Shown here: positions 8,431-17,595 of the stretch, in pieces | Position numbering within the stretch: position 1 is the stretch's first letter | Layout of the letters: each line of letters begins with the position of its first letter | From: Rhizobium sp. Q54 | GTDB taxonomy: Bacteria > Pseudomonadota > Alphaproteobacteria > SHVZ01 | Assembly: GCA_945871425.1 (NCBI GenBank) | Contig: CAMBVS010000035.1 | Coordinates: 1 to 38,447 of the forward strand | Reading direction: 5' to 3' | Length of the DNA stretch: 38,447 nucleotides | Position numbers and translations under genes: made by a program | The notes under the pieces: generated by a model | What the model was told of the DNA's origin: nothing | The model's input: only the letters and a program-made list of their open reading frames with translations | Databases searched by the model: none

Positions 8431-9444
8431 ATGGTCCGGGCCATGCTGACCTATGCCGGCCATGGCGCCGAGACAATCGGACTCCTGCTCCTGGCACTCC
8501 TGCTCGACGCCGTCTTCGGCGAGCTGCCCTGGCTGTTCCGGTTCCTGCCCCACCCCGTCGTCCTGATCGGGCGCACCATCGGCTTTTTCGACAGGCAGCT
8601 CAACCGCATCGAACGCTCGAACCGCTCGCGCCTGATCCGCGGCGGGCTGGTCGTGGTCCTGCTGGTGACTCTGGCGGCGGCGATCGGCACGGCGATCCAC
8701 TGGGTCGCAGTCACCATTCCCTTCGGCTGGTTCTTCGAGCTGCTGGTCATGACCACGCTGGTCGCCCAGCGCAGCCTCTACGACCATGTCGCGGCCGTCC
8801 GCACCGCCCTCGACGGATCGGGGCTCGCCGCCGGGCGCCAAGCGGTCTCCCATATCGTCGGCCGCGATCCCGATACCCTCGACCAGCACGGCGTTTGCCG
8901 GGCGGCCATCGAGTCGCTCGCCGAGAATTTCTCCGACGGCGTGGTTGCACCGGTGCTGTGGACGCTGGCCTTCGGCCTGCCGGGCCTGCTCGCCTACAAG
9001 ACCATCAACACCCTGGACAGCATGATCGGGCACAACACGCCGCGTTACCTCTACTTCGGCCGCGTCGCCGCACGCCTGGACGATGCCGCGAACTGGATCC
9101 CTGCCCGCATCTCCGGGCTGATCCTGGCGATGGCTGCCGCCATCGCGCCCAGCGCCCGCCCGTTGGCCGCGTTCCGGACCATGCTTGCCGATGCCGGCAA
9201 GCACAAGTCGCCGAACGCCGGCTGGCCGGAGGCAGCGGTCGCCGGCGCCCTCGACCTGGCGCTGGCCGGACCCCGCCGCTATCCGGAGATGGTGGTCAAC
9301 GACCCGTGGATCGGCGGCGGCCGGGCGCGGGCGACGACGGCAGATATCGGGGCGGCGCTTCGCCTCTATGTGATCGCCTGCATCATCGACGCCGCGCTGG
9401 TGGCCGTGGCGCTGCTGGCGGCGCTGACATTCTGGCTCACCTAG
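8431..9444 (+). CDS. cbiB: CbiB/CobD, adenosylcobinamide-phosphate synthase
   Basis: About 337 residues of an integral membrane protein. [16 protein letters not shown] is the family's first membrane segment, [15 protein letters not shown] follows, and [20 protein letters not shown] with [13 protein letters not shown] is the CbiB core. [14 protein letters not shown] is also diagnostic. It joins the aminopropanol (phosphate) arm to adenosylcobyric acid. The start is ambiguous between the ATG at 8431 and the one at 8443, neither with a clear ribosome site. Only 50 nt separate it from divergent cbiX. Its end overlaps the end of cobQ by 8 nt. Confidence 0.93.
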   Translation: MVRAMLTYAGHGAETIGLLLLALLLDAVFGELPWLFRFLPHPVVLIGRTIGFFDRQLNRIERSNRSRLIRGGLVVVLLVTLAAAIGTAIHWVAVTIPFGWFFELLVMTTLVAQRSLYDHVAAVRTALDGSGLAAGRQAVSHIVGRDPDTLDQHGVCRAAIESLAENFSDGVVAPVLWTLAFGLPGLLAYKTINTLDSMIGHNTPRYLYFGRVAARLDDAANWIPARISGLILAMAAAIAPSARPLAAFRTMLADAGKHKSPNAGWPEAAVAGALDLALAGPRRYPEMVVNDPWIGGGRARATTADIGAALRLYVIACIIDAALVAVALLAALTFWLT

Positions 9445-10921
9445 CACGGGCGATCTCCAGGAGGCGTCCGGTGTCGACCGCGCGCGCCACATGCTCCGCC
9501 CAGCGGTCGAGCACGTCCTCGACCACCTGGTCATAGGCGACGGTGGACGCGCGCCCGGGGCGGAGTGCGGCGAGGAACCGCCGGCGGAACGCGTCGGAGG
9601 CGAAGAGCCCATGCACATAGCAGCCCTCGACCCGTCCGTCAGCGCTGCGAGCGCCGTCCTCGCCCTGCCCCATCAGCAGCAACGAGGCGCGCGCCCGATC
9701 CGGGCCGTCGGTGCGGCCGATATGCATTTCGTAGCCGTGGACCGGCGCGCCGGTCGAGAGGTGGGTTCCGGCGACCTTGCGCAGCGTCTTCCCCGGCGCC
9801 AGCTCGGTCACGACGTCGAGCAGGCCGAGGCCGGCGACCGATCCGGCGCGGCCTTCGATACCCTGGGGATCGGCGACCTCGCGGCCCAGCATCTGATAGC
9901 CGGCGCAGAGCCCGAGGATGCGCCCGCCGCGGCGGCGATGCGCCAGGATGTCGATGTCCCATCCCTGGTCGCGGAGGAAGGTGAGATCGGAGAGCGTCGC
10001 CTTGCTGCCCGGCAGCAGGATCAGGTCGGCGACCGGCAGCGCCTTTCCCGGCGGCACGATCTCGACCGACACGTCGGGCTCGGCCCTGAGCGGATCGAGG
10101 TCGTCGAAATTGGCGATCCGCGGCAGCCGCGGCACCGCGACGCGGATGGCGCCGTGGCCATTGGCGGTGATCCGCTCGAGCCCGAGCGCGTCCTCCGCCG
10201 GCAGCAGGGCGGCCTCGGCGAAATGCGGGACGACGCCTAAGCAGTCGAGCCTGGTCTCGGCCTTGAGCGGGGCGAAGGCCGGGGCGAAGAGCGAAAGGTC
10301 GCCGCGGAACCGGTTCACCAGGTAGCCCTTCAGCCGGGCGCGCTCGCTGTTGCTCAGCAGCCGGCAGGTGCCGACCAGGCTGGCGATGACGCCGCCGCGC
10401 TCGATGTCGCCGACCAGCACCACCGGGATGTCGGCGGCCTCGGCGAAGCCCATGTTGGCGATGTCGCCGGCGCGGAGGTTGATCTCGGCCGGGCTGCCTG
10501 CCCCTTCCACCAGCAGGAGGTCGGCCTCCGCGGCGAGCCGGCCGAAGCTCTCCAGCGCGCGGGGCAGCAGGTCGGGCTTCATCGCGTGATAGGCCCTGGC
10601 ATCCGCCCGGCCGGCGACCTTGCCCTGGACGACCACCTGAGCGCCGGTCTCGCCTTCGGGCTTCAGCAGGATGGGATTCATGTCGACCGACGGGGCGACA
10701 CCCGCCGCGCGTGCCTGCAGCGCCTGGGCGCGGCCGATCTCGCCGCCGTCATCGGTGACGGCGGCGTTGTTCGACATGTTCTGCGGCTTGAAGGGCCTGA
10801 CTGCCAGACCCTGGCGCGCATAGTGGCGCGCCAGGGCGGTCAGAAGGAGTGACTTCCCGACATCCGATCCCGTGCCCTGAAGCATCAGGGCCGGGGTGCG
10901 ATTTCGCTCAGATCGACCCAA
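9437..10921 (-). CDS. cobQ: CobQ/CbiP, adenosylcobyric acid synthase
   Basis: 494 residues if started at the TTG at 10921. [19 protein letters not shown] is the P-loop-like ATP site of the dethiobiotin-synthetase domain. [12 protein letters not shown] and [14 protein letters not shown] follow. The C-terminal glutamine amidotransferase domain has the nucleophile in [10 protein letters not shown] and the histidine in GCYVHGLF. It amidates four peripheral carboxyls. The TTG lies inside the upstream SYLF gene and is preceded by GAGGGGGG at good distance. The first ATG (10885) would begin right at MLQGTGSD and looks too short. Last gene of the cobP operon. Confidence 0.94.
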   Translation of the reverse strand: MGRSERNRTPALMLQGTGSDVGKSLLLTALARHYARQGLAVRPFKPQNMSNNAAVTDDGGEIGRAQALQARAAGVAPSVDMNPILLKPEGETGAQVVVQGKVAGRADARAYHAMKPDLLPRALESFGRLAAEADLLLVEGAGSPAEINLRAGDIANMGFAEAADIPVVLVGDIERGGVIASLVGTCRLLSNSERARLKGYLVNRFRGDLSLFAPAFAPLKAETRLDCLGVVPHFAEAALLPAEDALGLERITANGHGAIRVAVPRLPRIANFDDLDPLRAEPDVSVEIVPPGKALPVADLILLPGSKATLSDLTFLRDQGWDIDILAHRRRGGRILGLCAGYQMLGREVADPQGIEGRAGSVAGLGLLDVVTELAPGKTLRKVAGTHLSTGAPVHGYEMHIGRTDGPDRARASLLLMGQGEDGARSADGRVEGCYVHGLFASDAFRRRFLAALRPGRASTVAYDQVVEDVLDRWAEHVARAVDTGRLLEIARAR

Positions 10922-11567
10922 GCGCCCCCCTCAACCCGTCCGCACCGGGATTGGTGACCGTGCGGTCGACCAGGATCTGCTTCGGCGTCACCGCCCGACC
11001 GTAATAGGCGTGGTTGAAGTCGTCCTTGGGCTGGATCACCGAGCCTTCGACCGCGGCGCCGCCGAACAGACCCTGGGACTTGGAGAAGGCCAGGATGTCG
11101 GCCGCCGGCGAGCCGGTGGTCGCCGCCTCGACGCCGGCGCCGACCGGGCCGGCGGTGACGCTGGCATCCGCCCCCAGCTTGGCCTGGGCGGAGAGCAGCG
11201 AGGCCATGCCCTTGTCGGTCATGACGATGAACAGCGCTTCCTTGGACTCGACGCCGATCTGCAGGCCGAAGGACGCGCCGGCGACGCTGACGAAGGACGG
11301 CGCCGACCAGCGACCCTGGGCATCGCGCGAGAGCAGCACGCCGAAGCCACCCTCGCCGCCGATGACGAAGCCCGCCTTGAGCAGCTGCGGGATCACCATG
11401 ATGCCGCGGGCTTTCTTGAGCTGCGTGCGGGCGGCGCCGAAGTTCGGGTCCCTGAGCACGCTCTCGACCGAGAGCTTGGCCTTGTCGACAAGGGCCTGGG
11501 GGTCTTCGGCGCGAGCGGGAGAGATCAGGAACAGGGCGGCGAGAAGCACAGATGCGAGGATCTTCAT
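10908..11567 (-). CDS. SYLF (Ysc84-like) domain protein with signal peptide
   Basis: 219 residues. [20 protein letters not shown] is a clean signal peptide with cleavage expected after ARA, so the mature protein should be periplasmic or lipoprotein-like. The rest is a SYLF domain: [53 protein letters not shown] and a C-terminal [14 protein letters not shown] domains bind phosphoinositides in eukaryotes. The bacterial role is poorly known. It sits in frame order between cobO and cobQ and overlaps the cobQ start, so it is expressed with cobalamin genes although no biosynthetic step is known for it. Confidence 0.85.
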   Translation of the reverse strand: MKILASVLLAALFLISPARAEDPQALVDKAKLSVESVLRDPNFGAARTQLKKARGIMVIPQLLKAGFVIGGEGGFGVLLSRDAQGRWSAPSFVSVAGASFGLQIGVESKEALFIVMTDKGMASLLSAQAKLGADASVTAGPVGAGVEAATTGSPAADILAFSKSQGLFGGAAVEGSVIQPKDDFNHAYYGRAVTPKQILVDRTVTNPGADGLRGALGSI

Positions 11568-11581
11568 GTGGAGGACTCCTT

Positions 11582-12187
11582 CTAGAATTCGATTCCCATC
11601 TGGGCCTTAACACCTGAGTCGAAGTGATGTTTCAACGGCACCATCTCCGTGACCATGTCGGCTGCCTCGATCAGCTCCTTCTTGGCATTGCGGCCGGTCA
11701 CGATCACGTGCTGACCCGGTAAGCGTGCCTTGAGGCCGGCGACGACGTCGGCCACGTCCAGGTAATCGTAGCGCAACACGATGTTGAGTTCGTCCAGGAC
11801 GACGAGGCCGAGGGCGGGATCGGCCAGCATGGCCCGGGCCTCTACCCAGGCCTTGGTCGCCGCCGCCACGTCGCGGGTGCGGTCCTGGGTCTCCCAGGTG
11901 AAGCCCTCGCCCATGGTGGCGAAGCGGATCTGGTCGCCGAAGCGCTCCAGCGCGCCGCGTTCGCCGGTCTTCCAGGCGCCCTTGGTGAACTGCACGACGC
12001 CCACCTTGAGGCCGTTGCCGAGCGCCCTCAAGACCAGGCCGAAGGCGGCGGTCGACTTCCCCTTGCCCTTGCCCGTATGGACCATCAACAGGCCCTTCTC
12101 GATCGTCTTGGTAGCGATCTTCTTGTCGCGGAAGGCCTTTCGCTTAGCGGCCTTGACCGCATGGCGGGCGAGTTCGTCGTCGCTCAT
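11582..12187 (-). CDS. cobO: CobO, cob(I)yrinic acid a,c-diamide adenosyltransferase
   Basis: 201 residues from the ATG at 12187, which overlaps the cobN TGA as ATGA. Walker A is HTGKGKGKSTAAFG near residues 37-50; VLDELNIVLRYDYL and HVIVTGRNAKKELIEAADMV follow, and the C-terminal HHFDSGVKAQMGIEF is the classic CobA/CobO/BtuR ending. It adds the 5'-deoxyadenosyl group from ATP to the reduced cobalt. It follows cobN directly, matching the order chelation then adenosylation. Confidence 0.96.
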   Translation of the reverse strand: MSDDELARHAVKAAKRKAFRDKKIATKTIEKGLLMVHTGKGKGKSTAAFGLVLRALGNGLKVGVVQFTKGAWKTGERGALERFGDQIRFATMGEGFTWETQDRTRDVAAATKAWVEARAMLADPALGLVVLDELNIVLRYDYLDVADVVAGLKARLPGQHVIVTGRNAKKELIEAADMVTEMVPLKHHFDSGVKAQMGIEF

Positions 12188-15100
12188 GCCGCAGCCTCCC
12201 TCGTTCCGGCCAGCGACGCCAGCAGCGCCGGGCGCAGGTTGCCGCCGGGTTTCCAGAGGTCGCGCGCCCGCGCCTCCTCGAACCGGGCCGCGATGTCCTT
12301 CAGCGCCGCCGGATTGGCCTCGGCGAGGAAGGCCCGCACCCGCTCGTCGGCGAGATAGGCGTCGAACAACAGGTCGAACTGGTCGTTCCGCACCTGGCCT
12401 GTGGTGGCGGCGAAGGCGAAGAGATAGTCGACAGTGGCGGCGATCTCGAAGGCGCCCTTGTAGCCATGGCGCATGACGCCGGCGATCCACTTCGGATTGG
12501 CGGCGCGGCCGCGGACGACCAGAGCGATCTCCTCGGCCAGTGTCGCGATGCGCGGGGTCTCCGGGCGCGAATGGTCGTTGTGGTAGACGACCGGCCGCGC
12601 GCCGGAAAGATGGGCGACGGTGACGGCGAGGCCGCCTTCGAACTGGTAGTAGTCGTCGGAATCCAGCAGGTCGTGCTCGCGGTTGTCCTGGTTGTGGACG
12701 ACCGCCTCGACTTGGCTGAGCCGTTCGGCGAGCATCGGCTCCGACGCTCCCTCCTTGCCAGCGGCGTACGCAAAACTGCCCCAGGCGAGGAAGGCCTGGG
12801 CGAGATCGGCCGGCGTCTGCCAGCCGCGCTCGTCGATCAGCGCCTGGAGGCCGGCTCCATAGGCACCGGGCTTCGAGCCGAAGACGCGGAATCCGGCGCG
12901 AAGCTCGGCTGTTGCCGCATCCAGTCCCTGTGAGACGAGCTTGGCGCGGTCGCAGCGGATGGTGGCGGCGAGCGGGTTCTCCTCCTCGGGCTCGTCCAGG
13001 CGGCCGACGGCGCGGGCGGCGGAGTCGACGAGGTCGATCAGGCCCGGGAAGGCGTCGCGGAAGAATCCGGAGACGCGCAGCGTCACGTCGACCCGCGGCC
13101 GGCCGAGGATGGAGGCCGGCATCACCTCGAAGCCGGTGACGCGGCGGGAACCCGTGTCCCAGGTCGGCCTCACGCCCATCAGCGCCAGCGCCTGGGCCAC
13201 GTCGTCGCCGCCCGTCCGCATGCACGAAGTGCCCCAGGCCGAGAGCGCGATGCGACGCGGATAGTCGCCATGCTCCTGGGCGTGGCGCTCGACCAGCAGC
13301 GACGCCGACTTCCAGCCCAGCGTCCAGGCGGCCGGTGTCGGCACCGAGCGGGTATCGACCGAGTAGAAGTTGCGGCCCGTGGGCAGCACCTCCGGCTTGC
13401 CGCGCGTCGGCGCGCCGGACGGACCCGGCGCGACGAAGCGGCCATCGAGGCCGGCGAGCAGCGCCGTCCGCTCGGCATCGCCCGATGCGGCGACCGCCGG
13501 TCGGAAACGGGTTTCGATCTCGCGGAGGACCGAGGTCGTCCGTGTCCAGGCGGGATCGCAGACGCGACGGCCGGCGACGAAGTCGAGCGCCTGGTCCTCC
13601 AGGCGATCGACCAGCCGGCCGGCGCCCTCGTCGGTCAGCGGGTCGACGCCGAGGTTCTGATCTTCCGCCAGCGCGCGGATCAGCGAGGCGTCTTCCGGCC
13701 GCGCGCCCCGCGGCACGCGCGCCAGCGCCACCAGCAACGCATCGAGCCTGACCCCCTCCGGCGAGCGGCCGAGCACATGGAGGCCGTCACGGATCTGCAG
13801 GTCCTTGAGCCGGCAGAGATGACGGTCGAGCTTGGTCAGCGCCGCTCGGCCGTCGTCCTCGGCAACGATACCGCAGTCGCGGTCGAGGCCCGCCTTGCGG
13901 CAGCGGTCGAGGATGTCGGCCGAGAGCGGATCGAGCCGGCGCGGGTCGAGCGTCGCCGCGTGATAGTACTCATCGATCAGGTGCTCGAGCTCGGCCTGAG
14001 GTCCGTAGCTGCCGGCGCGAGTCAGCGGCGGCGTCAGGTGGTCGATGATGACCGCGGCGGCGCGGCGCTTCGCCTGGGTGCCCTCGCCCGGATCGTTTAC
14101 GATGAAGGGATAGAGGTTGGGCAGCGGCCCGAGCGCGATCTCCGGCCAGCAGAGCGACGACAGCGCCGTCGCCTTGCCCGGCAGCCATTCCAGGTTCCCG
14201 TGCTTGCCGAGATGCACGATGGCGTGGATGCCGAACACCTCGCGAAGCCAGAGATGGAAGGCGAGATAGCCGTGCGGCGGCACCAGGTCGGGATCGTGGT
14301 ACGTCGATTCCGGATCGATATTGTAGCCCCGTGCCGGCTGCACGGCGACGACGACACGGCCGAAGGCATGGACCGGCAGCGCGAAGCAGTCGCCGCGGAC
14401 GAACGGATCTGTCGCTGGATCGCCCCAGCGTTCTGCCAATGCCGATCGCGTCTCGGCCGCCTGCGCGGCGAACCAGGCGCGATATCGCGCCAGCGGCAGC
14501 ACCACCGACGCGGCGCGATCGGCTCGTACATTCGTCGGCCCGGCCAGCAGACGCGCCATCAGCGCCGCGCCATCGGCCGGCCGGCCCTCGACTTCATAGC
14601 CAGCGGTTTCCAACGCCTTCAACACCTCGATGGTCGAGGCCGGCGTATCGAGGCCGACGCCATTGCCGATCCGGGCGTCGCTGTTCGGGTAGTTTGCCAG
14701 CACGATCGCGACGCGACGCTCCGCGGTTGCCGTCCAGCGCAGCCGGACCCAGGCGGCGGCGAGCCCGGCAACGAAGTCGATGCGGTCGGAGACCGGATGG
14801 TAGTCGACGATGTCGGCCTCGGTCAGTGGATCGCGGCGGCGCAGCGTCTTGAAGGAGACGGCGCGCGACAGGATACGGCCGTCGACCTCGGGCATCGCCA
14901 CGTTCATGGCGAGGTCTGCCGTGCGAAGACCGCGGGCATCGGCCCGCCACGCCGCCTCGGTCGAGCCGGAGAAGACGACCTGAAGGACCGGACAGTCGAT
15001 GCCTTCGAGCGCGCCGGCGGAGAAGGCCGTGGCGTTGAGGACGATCTCCGGCTTTGCCGCAGCAACGAGATCGCGAGCCTCGGCGTCCTTGAGCGAGGCG

Positions 15101-15771
15101 ATGAAGATCGCCTGCGTCTCGAGGCCGACGCGGTCGAGGGCGGCGATCAGCGCGTCGACCGGCGCCAGCGTGCCGGACTGGACCAGCGCCCGGTAAAACA
15201 CCAGCGCCGCGACCGGACGCCCGCCCTCGGCCCGCCGATAGATGCCGGCGCGCGGCAGCGACTCAGCGGGCAATGGCGCCTCGCCGCGGCCGATCAGATG
15301 CGAGGCGGCGGCGAGAAAGCCGGTGGCATTGTCGACGCCGCCCTCGATCAGGTAGCGCCAGAGCCCGGCCGCGGCTGCCGGTGTCACCGTCGACAGCGAC
15401 GCCAGATCGGGATCGGGCCGGTCGTCGCCGGGAAGCAACGCCAGCGGAATGCCGTTGGCACGGCAGACCTCGACCAATCGATCGATGCCATAGGACCAGT
15501 AGGACCGACCGCCCAGCAGGCGCACGACCACGAGCTTCGCCTTGGCGATCACCTGCTCGACATAGATGTCGACCGAGAGGTTGTGCTGGAGGCGCGTCAG
15601 GTTGGCGAGGCGAAGCGAGGGGCTGCCCTCTGACCGCCGCCGTTGCGCCGCCGCCAACGCCGCGATCTCGGTGTCCGCCGCCGTCAGCACGACGACATCG
15701 CCGGGGCTTTGGCCGAGATCGACAGCCTCCGCCCCGTCGATACGTCCTGGTTCGGCGAGGAGCAGATGCAT
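12184..15771 (-). CDS. cobN: CobN, large subunit of aerobic cobaltochelatase
   Basis: 1195 residues from the ATG at 15771 (MHLLLAEPGRIDGAEAVDLG). The frame is open 96 nt further upstream, but that part lies in cobW and is unlike the family. Landmarks: VVRLLGGRSYWSYGIDRL, VIVLANYPNSDARIGNGVGL is present as IVLANYPNSDARIGNGVGL, then FGIHAIVHLGKHGNLEWLPG and NLYPFIVNDPGEGTQAKRR, and near the end NPKWIAGVMRHGYKGAFEIA. CobN inserts cobalt into hydrogenobyrinate a,c-diamide together with CobS and CobT chelatase subunits, which are absent from this window. It lies 2 nt after cobW. Confidence 0.96.
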   Translation of the reverse strand: MHLLLAEPGRIDGAEAVDLGQSPGDVVVLTAADTEIAALAAAQRRRSEGSPSLRLANLTRLQHNLSVDIYVEQVIAKAKLVVVRLLGGRSYWSYGIDRLVEVCRANGIPLALLPGDDRPDPDLASLSTVTPAAAAGLWRYLIEGGVDNATGFLAAASHLIGRGEAPLPAESLPRAGIYRRAEGGRPVAALVFYRALVQSGTLAPVDALIAALDRVGLETQAIFIASLKDAEARDLVAAAKPEIVLNATAFSAGALEGIDCPVLQVVFSGSTEAAWRADARGLRTADLAMNVAMPEVDGRILSRAVSFKTLRRRDPLTEADIVDYHPVSDRIDFVAGLAAAWVRLRWTATAERRVAIVLANYPNSDARIGNGVGLDTPASTIEVLKALETAGYEVEGRPADGAALMARLLAGPTNVRADRAASVVLPLARYRAWFAAQAAETRSALAERWGDPATDPFVRGDCFALPVHAFGRVVVAVQPARGYNIDPESTYHDPDLVPPHGYLAFHLWLREVFGIHAIVHLGKHGNLEWLPGKATALSSLCWPEIALGPLPNLYPFIVNDPGEGTQAKRRAAAVIIDHLTPPLTRAGSYGPQAELEHLIDEYYHAATLDPRRLDPLSADILDRCRKAGLDRDCGIVAEDDGRAALTKLDRHLCRLKDLQIRDGLHVLGRSPEGVRLDALLVALARVPRGARPEDASLIRALAEDQNLGVDPLTDEGAGRLVDRLEDQALDFVAGRRVCDPAWTRTTSVLREIETRFRPAVAASGDAERTALLAGLDGRFVAPGPSGAPTRGKPEVLPTGRNFYSVDTRSVPTPAAWTLGWKSASLLVERHAQEHGDYPRRIALSAWGTSCMRTGGDDVAQALALMGVRPTWDTGSRRVTGFEVMPASILGRPRVDVTLRVSGFFRDAFPGLIDLVDSAARAVGRLDEPEEENPLAATIRCDRAKLVSQGLDAATAELRAGFRVFGSKPGAYGAGLQALIDERGWQTPADLAQAFLAWGSFAYAAGKEGASEPMLAERLSQVEAVVHNQDNREHDLLDSDDYYQFEGGLAVTVAHLSGARPVVYHNDHSRPETPRIATLAEEIALVVRGRAANPKWIAGVMRHGYKGAFEIAATVDYLFAFAATTGQVRNDQFDLLFDAYLADERVRAFLAEANPAALKDIAARFEEARARDLWKPGGNLRPALLASLAGTREAAA

Positions 15772-15773
15772 GG

Positions 15774-16805
15774 CTAACCCCGGATCTCCGCCTCGATGCC
15801 GGCGCGATCCAGGCCCTTGAGTCCGATGACGACGAGGCGGCCGTCGCGGGACTCGCCTACCTTCCACGGCCGGTCGAAATGGCGGACAAGCCGAGGGCCG
15901 ACACCCTGAATGACGTGGCGGAGGGGCTTTCCCAGCACCTCGACGAAGCCTTTCACCCTCAGCACGTCGAACTTCGCCACCGCCTTGAGGATGCGGGCCT
16001 CGAGCGCGGCGGGGTCAGCAGTGGGGCCTACGGCGACCGAGAAGCTCTCGAAGTCCTCGTGGTCGTGCTCCTCCTCGGTGTCGTGATAGGAGGGCCGGTT
16101 GCCGAGATCGTCCTCGGCAGCAGCGACGAGGCCGAGAAGCGCCGAGGCCGGCAGATTGCCGTGGCTCGACTCGACGATCTTCACGCCGGGCCTTAAGCGC
16201 GCCGTCACCTCGGCCCGCACGCGGGCGAGCTCCGACGGCGAGATCAGGTCGCTCTTGTTGAGGATGACGAGGTCGGCGCAGGCGAGCTGGTCCTCATACA
16301 CTTCCTCCAGCGGATTCTCGTGATCGACGTTGGGATCGGCGGCGCGCTGCTTCGCCACCGCCTCCGGATCGTCGGCGAAGCGGCCGGCGGCCACCGCGGC
16401 GGCGTCGATCACGGCGATGACGCCGTCGACGGTGGAGCGCGCCTTCACCTCCGGCCAGTTGAAGGCCTGGACCAGGGGCTTCGGCAATGCCAGGCCCGAG
16501 GTCTCGATGATGATGTGCTCGGGCGGCAGCGGCCGCTCGATCAGCTTCTTCATCGACGGCAGAAAGTCGTCGGCGACGGTGCAGCAGATGCAGCCATTGG
16601 CCAGCTCGACGATGTCGTCGTCCTCGCAGCCCTCGATGCCGCAGCCGAGGATCAGCTCGCGGTCGATGCCGAGCTCGCCGAACTCGTTGATGACGAAGGC
16701 TAGCCGCCGGCCACCGGCCGAGCGGATCAGGTTCTGGATCAGGCTGGTCTTGCCGGCGCCGAGAAAGCCGGTGACGACCGTGGCGGGAATGCGGCTCATG
16801 TTCAT
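15774..16805 (-). CDS. cobW: CobW, G3E-family metal-chaperone GTPase
   Basis: 343 residues. Walker A is GFLGAGKTS (residues 13-21), the metal-binding C-x-C-C motif is C72-I-C74-C75, then IIIETSGLALPKPLVQAF and the guanine-specifying NKSD. A short acidic histidine-rich stretch (HDTEEEHDHEDFE) lies before the C-terminal CobW_C domain (VLRVKGFVEVLGKPLRHVIQG). CobW proteins use GTP to deliver metal, here most likely Co(II) for the CobN chelatase directly downstream. The ATG at 16805 overlaps the cobP stop. Confidence 0.96.
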   Translation of the reverse strand: MNMSRIPATVVTGFLGAGKTSLIQNLIRSAGGRRLAFVINEFGELGIDRELILGCGIEGCEDDDIVELANGCICCTVADDFLPSMKKLIERPLPPEHIIIETSGLALPKPLVQAFNWPEVKARSTVDGVIAVIDAAAVAAGRFADDPEAVAKQRAADPNVDHENPLEEVYEDQLACADLVILNKSDLISPSELARVRAEVTARLRPGVKIVESSHGNLPASALLGLVAAAEDDLGNRPSYHDTEEEHDHEDFESFSVAVGPTADPAALEARILKAVAKFDVLRVKGFVEVLGKPLRHVIQGVGPRLVRHFDRPWKVGESRDGRLVVIGLKGLDRAGIEAEIRG

Positions 16806-17362
16806 CCTTGCGGCTTGAGGACGAGGGGAAGGCCGGCGACCACCAGCTCGACCCGGTCGGCGGCGGCAGCGACCTTCTGGTGCAGCCTGCCGGCGTGATC
16901 GCGGAAGGCGCGGGCAAGCGCGTTGTCGGGGACGATGTCCATGCCGACCTCGTTGGAGACCAGCACGATCGGCGCGGCCCGGGCGGCGACGGCGGCGGCG
17001 AGGCGATCGCCCTCATCGGCGATATCGCGATCGGCAGCCATCAGGTTGGAAAGCCAGAGCGTCAGGCAGTCGACCAGAACCGGCCGGGTTTCGCCGGCGA
17101 GCACGTCGAGGAGATCGAGCGGCGCCTCGCGCGTGACCCAACGTGCACCGCGGCGGGCGCGGTGCTCGGCGATGCGTCCGGCCATCTCGGCGTCACCCGC
17201 CTCGGACGTGGCGAGATAGATCACGGGGCCGTCGCCGGCCAGCGCCAGCGTCAGCGCTTCGGCACGCGCGCTCTTTCCTGAGCGGGCTCCGCCCAGGATC
17301 AGCGCCCGCTTGAACGGCGGGAGAGAGGCTGCAGCCGAGAGGGCCGAAGCGATCGTGGTCAC
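16802..17362 (-). CDS. cobP: CobP/CobU, adenosylcobinamide kinase / guanylyltransferase
   Basis: 186 residues from the GTG at 17362. The P-loop is LILGGARSGKSARAEAL near residues 21-37, followed by VIYLATSEAGDAEM, the HRARRGARW block holding the guanylylated histidine, LVDCLTLWLSNLM and VLVSNEVGMDIVPDNALARA. It phosphorylates adenosylcobinamide and transfers GMP to it. GGAGG at 17374-17370 lies 7 nt before the GTG and supports that start. It is the first gene after the cobalamin riboswitch, so the whole cobP-cobW-cobN-cobO-SYLF-cobQ run should be repressed by cobalamin. Confidence 0.95.
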   Translation of the reverse strand: MTTIASALSAAASLPPFKRALILGGARSGKSARAEALTLALAGDGPVIYLATSEAGDAEMAGRIAEHRARRGARWVTREAPLDLLDVLAGETRPVLVDCLTLWLSNLMAADRDIADEGDRLAAAVAARAAPIVLVSNEVGMDIVPDNALARAFRDHAGRLHQKVAAAADRVELVVAGLPLVLKPQG

Positions 17363-17370
17363 GGTAGGCC

Positions 17371-17384
17371 CTCCACCCGAGGAG
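17371..17384 (-). promoter_or_regulatory. Putative hairpin hiding the cobP ribosome binding site
   Basis: In the minus-strand RNA, CUCC (complement of 17384-17381) can pair with GGAG (complement of 17374-17371), the Shine-Dalgarno core of cobP, around a 6-nt loop. It lies directly between the riboswitch body and the GTG start, so ligand binding could control translation. Only four pairs were read by eye. Confidence 0.4.
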
Positions 17385-17563
17385 CAAGCACCGTTGCGGG
17401 CGGCGGCGCGGAGGTCTCCTGGCTCCGGGGTCTTTGGAGAGGGGCGCCTTCCCAGCCGTTGCCGGCCAGTGGCTCTCGCCCGTCTCCTCGCCCGTCACAG
17501 TTGCGGGGGCAGCGCCGGTCTAGCGGTTACACGCTCACCGGACTTCCCTGTCGCGTCGCCTTG
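17385..17563 (-). promoter_or_regulatory. Cobalamin (B12) riboswitch controlling the cobP operon
   Basis: On the minus strand the conserved elements occur in family order: AGGGAAGTCCGGTG (17549-17536), GCCCCCGCAACTGTG (the B12-box loop region, CGCAACTGTG at 17505-17496), GAGAGCCACTGG (GCCACTG at 17473-17467) and GCCAGGAGACC (CCAGGAGACC at 17422-17413). The element ends just before cobP and points into it. Binding of adenosylcobalamin should switch the operon off. The outer limits are estimates; the core is unmistakable. Confidence 0.93.
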
Positions 17564-17567
17564 GTTT

Positions 17568-17584
17568 CGACCGTAGCACGGTCG
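17568..17584 (-). terminator. Short hairpin between cobC and the riboswitch
   Basis: CGACCG (17568-17573) and CGGTCG (17579-17584) form a perfect 6-bp stem with a 5-nt loop, 11 nt after the cobC stop on the minus strand. No T-tract follows. It may end cobC transcription weakly, or be the outer stem of the riboswitch leader. Confidence 0.35.
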
Positions 17585-17595
17585 GCGGGACGGGA

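Noticed and set aside
13270..15633. 787-codon open frame on the plus strand opposite cobN
   Set aside because: It is the mirror of a high-GC gene: CobN is intact and strongly conserved on the other strand, and the plus-strand product is Arg/Gly/Gln-rich with no family motif.
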